From assembly GCA_964036295.1 (NCBI GenBank), contig OZ038471.1, positions 7,914,684-7,978,683 on the forward strand: 64,000 bases of DNA, in the 5' to 3' direction. The DNA comes from Plumapathes pennacea. Its lineage: Eukaryota > Cnidaria > Anthozoa > Antipatharia > Myriopathidae. Shown piece by piece: positions 60,650 through 64,000 of the stretch. Position numbers and translations under genes: made by a program. The notes under the pieces are model-generated. The model did no database searches. It was not told where the DNA came from and saw nothing but the letters and a program-made list of their open reading frames with translations. Position 1 is the first letter of the stretch. The number at the start of each line of letters is the position of its first letter.

Positions 60650-63162
60650 ATGGCTTCTTACTTTGACGAGCATGACACATCCGAACGAAGGGATTTGCCA
60701 AATATGTATCTAGAACTTGCCAGGTAAAGGAATCGCACTTTATATGAGCGAATTTAAATCCAGAAAAGTATGGTCAGCTGGAAGTTCAGGTGTATACTGA
60801 TGAATTGTGTACATTTTGCAGACTTTTTCTGACTTCCAGCGATGTCCTCGAATTGAGTGGGTAGGTTTATCTTAGTTTTTACAGTGAGTTTGTATTTCAG
60901 TGTCTTCAGACAGCAAGTATCAAAATATTCGCCTGAAGCGTATTTTACGTAAATGTATTAAAAAAATAATCTGAATGGTATATAATAAGAGTTTTGTACT
61001 TGGATTGCACTGTCTATGGGGCATTTGTCGAGGATAGATAGTCCTAGCAAAATTACGATGATAGTTCTGACGTTTGCCTGAGGAATTGCTGGCATAAGTA
61101 AAATATTGCTTTGTCATTCCCAGCTGCCAGGGCCTGCTGGGAAAAACTATGTGCTTTGGGATTGAACGAGGGATATTTTCTGCATTCGAAATGTAATAAA
61201 TATAAATACACAAATACAAAAATATACTGTATGATCAATTAGACTTCTGCTAAATAATGGGAAAATGGTAGTTATATACACTTTGTATATGGTAATTCTA
61301 TTATTTTTATTTCTATTAATTACATTATTTTTAATGTTTTGGTCATGCAGTATGAGTGAATTAGATGCCCCACCAGCATCAAAGGAAGCAGTTCAAGCTC
61401 TTCCCACAATCACCATCACAAATGAACACAGAGGTATACACTTGTGAGCATATTTGTCAAAGTTTAAGGTACTATCATTGGAATTATATATTCATTATGT
61501 ACCATTATGAGAGTGATAACTTTAAATTTCTCTTTCAGTCTTACCATTATTGAAGACTTAGCAATATCTTATTGATAATCTTGCAGAAATATAGTTATTA
61601 ATAATTGTTTAAATTCTTAATATATAAAACTTATATTGATTCCATCACTCTCCTTTTCTTCTTGTGGAATCCTTTTAGACTAAAACACTAACTCTACTGG
61701 GAATATAATTAATAATGATAATTGCTTAATCTTTATCCGGTACCTGTATCATGTATTTTGGCTTCACCAAGCTCCTCGTTGCACCTCTTGTAATTTTGCG
61801 GGGTCAAAGAGAATACTTTTTTATAGCCGGTATAAGAATAGTTGATCTTTCTCTTTTTTCATAGATAAGTCATCTAGCTGTCCAGTATGTCTTGCACCAT
61901 TTCAGGTAATGTATAGCTCACAGAATGTCCAGCTCTTGGTATTTTTTGTTGCCGCAGAGCAGTTGTTGTACTGTGTTCTGCAGTGAATAATATTGTAGTC
62001 CACTTGCAGGTGAATGATCAAGTCAAACAACTTCCCTGTAATCACTTCTTCCACCCCAGATGTATATTACCCTGGTTGTCAAAGGTAATACCACTTTAAT
62101 TTAATTTACTTTAAATTAATTTATTGGGGTGTAGACTTAGAGGACCTATAAAATACTTCTGAAATATAAAAAAAATTGGATGAATAAAAATATACCCATC
62201 TCAATCAATATGCTGTCCCTGGGGGAGTGCTAGCTTGGTTGCCTTTCTGTTTACATTTGCTGTGTGTGGCATCAGGTCTGAACCAGATGCTTTATAGACA
62301 GTTTACAGAAACTGGTCAGATTTTTTTAGTTCTCAGACTCCAGAAATGGCAATTTGGACAGCCAAACATAATTCTGGGGAACCAATTATCATGCCCCTTG
62401 TTATTGAGAATTCTTTCACCCTTCCCTAAGATAGCAGTAATGATTGTGACTGTAATAAATTTGTTTGTCATTTTTCTGTATAAGACCAACAGCTGCCCTG
62501 TTTGCCGACATGAACTTCCAACTGATAGCGAAGAGTATGAAGAGGCTAAAAGACTTAAGGTATAGAGATAAAGTTTAACAATTTATACATATAAAATATG
62601 TCAGAGGTTGCACTTACACAGGAAACCTGCATATTTTACATGGAAATTAGCTTGTCTTCAATGCACAGTTTTCCAACAAGAGTGCGTTTCTCATACACAG
62701 TTGAATGGTTTTTCAGGCACAATAATGAAAATATGCAATCATTGCATATTCTCCAATCTTTGACCATGGAGACAGCTGAATCTGAAGCATTTTGAGAATG
62801 ATCCATTTTTTGGCAGTGTTTCGAATCTAAGCCTTTTATCAGTGAATTGATAGATTGTTTCATGAAGATATAATAGAATAGCTTTATATATATTTGTTGG
62901 TAATTCTGCCAACTGATCACCTTTCATTTTCTGCTGCATGATTTTGCAAATCCTTTCCTTGATTTTGGCCAATGTTCAATTTCAGGAGGGACATGCCTTT
63001 ACAATACATATTTTTCAAAAGAGTCAGGGTGATATTTCCGATATATGCCAGTAAGATTCAAAATTCATCTGAATTAAGTTACTGCTTGTTTATTTGCAAC
63101 AGGCACAAGAACAGGAGCGGCAGAAGAGGGTGGAGTCACTTCATCATACCATGTTTTCTTGA
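60650..63162 (+). CDS. RNF181: E3 ubiquitin-protein ligase RNF181-like (RING-H2)
   Basis: Seven coding exons in phase: 60650-60723, 60822-60860, 61351-61433, 61865-61905, 62010-62084, 62485-62559 and 63103-63162 (148 aa, near the usual RNF181 length). It starts MASYFDEHD, the conserved RNF181 N-terminus, and continues [15 protein letters not shown]2 ligands are C71, C74, C89, H91, H94, C97, C108 and C111, with [15 protein letters not shown] and ELPTD, which are diagnostic. The helical tail ends ESLHHTMFS. The family transfers ubiquitin from E2 enzymes to substrates in the cytosol. The start is supported by CCAACATGG. A possible AATAAA is at 63795. Nothing looks broken. Confidence 0.95.
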
Positions 63163-63794
63163 TGAGAATTTTTTTAAAAATCTTTTATGTCTGGACTCAG
63201 TGATTACAATCACAGCCACCAGTTTCTGCTGCACCACCCAGGTGAAATATCCAGCTAGGAAAATAATATATTAAGAAATGTATGTAACATCTTTTTCTAT
63301 AGACGTTAAGCTAATTTATAGTCAATCTATTTATAGTCTTAATTGGCCAATTTGCAACACAGTTATAATGTCCACATGATATTGATCCATATGAAATTCA
63401 GGTCAGGTTTGAGGCAAGGAGATTCAGGCTGGGAGTCTGGGCTCCACCCTGTAATGGGGTGAAACTCTCTGGCTGAAATTTATGGCTTTATTTTAATTAG
63501 GCTTTAACTTTTTCATAAAAAAAAAAAAAAAAACTGAGTTGAAATGACACCTTTTTAAGCTGGCTCTGCTGTATTGGCTGTTATGTCTTATGTGAAATTA
63601 TCCAGCCCACCCAAGCTCTTATATGTAGTTAGTAATTAAATTATAATATTATATCCTTTTGATTGTCATGTAAAAGTATTAAATTAGTTGCGAGCATCTA
63701 ATGTGAATGTAGTATGGGTTATGATACTTTACATGTACTATAAATCATGTTGAAGGATCTTGTAATATGTATTGCATTGTACAGTGTCTGCCAA

Positions 63795-63800
63795 AATAAA
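63795..63800 (+). terminator. Possible polyadenylation signal of the RNF181-like gene
   Basis: AATAAA about 630 bp past the stop codon in AT-rich sequence; assigned by position only. Confidence 0.4.
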
Positions 63801-64000
63801 ATTGTGGGTCTCATGCAATGTGTTTACTATTAGCAGTAAAGTCACACTTTCTGTGGTGCATTTTGGTCAGCCAAGGTGATGGATATTGGGGATTTTAGAA
63901 AAGGCCCCAAGATTTTATATACCTTCCTGAGTTTTTCATAGCATTTATATTCCACTATAATAGACCAATTCAGACCCCAGTGGGAGTGGGCAGGGGCCAG

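Noticed and set aside
61265-62565. Plus-strand frames of 60-112 aa in the RNF181-like gene
   Set aside because: They run through introns; the spliced model explains their coding parts.

Overview
The window is eukaryotic nuclear DNA from an animal. It has intron-rich genes with GT-AG junctions, polyadenylation signals, nuclear tRNA genes with pol III T-runs and no encoded CCA, many short inverted-repeat transposons and long microsatellites. An expanded intronless-CDS class A GPCR family next to conserved metazoan genes, and repeat families that look anthozoan, suggest a stony coral or close cnidarian. That placement is inference; no database was searched.

Layout. (1) 1-9000 holds two copies of a GPCR unit with TATA box, short noncoding exon, intron, single coding exon and AATAAA. 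A third copy lies at 24335-27310. Copies 2 and 3 are nearly identical and copy 1 is more diverged. (2) 11196-21036, minus strand, is a five-exon gene that I assemble to 406 aa. It carries a FAM216-type domain. (3) About 19930-24333 (block A) and about 27314-35215 (block A') are two copies of a segmental duplication, with GPCR unit 3 exactly between them. A' carries extra insertions: an AT-rich palindrome, a Harbinger-like MITE and two unique segments. It also carries a splice-dead copy of the FAM216-like first exon. (4) 39573-46374, minus strand, is a twelve-exon gene for a two-RRM hnRNP/Musashi/DAZAP1-like protein of 335 aa. (5) 47.9-59.3 kb is gene-poor. It contains a near-perfect MITE hairpin, a large 24-bp minisatellite that is open in all six frames, and 3' ends of LINE-like retrotransposons. 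(6) 59357-59586 holds two tandem tRNA-Lys(CUU) genes on the minus strand. (7) 60650-63162, plus strand, is a seven-exon gene for an RNF181-type RING-H2 ubiquitin ligase of 148 aa.

The genes do not form a pathway. The hnRNP and RNF181 genes look like housekeeping loci, while the GPCRs are a lineage-specific tandem family. The window's main interest is the duplication history, readable from nested MITE insertions and from an apparent patchwork of identity between GPCR paralogs. Exon models were made by eye from splice consensus, reading-frame continuity and protein similarity. UTR ends and promoters are less certain.
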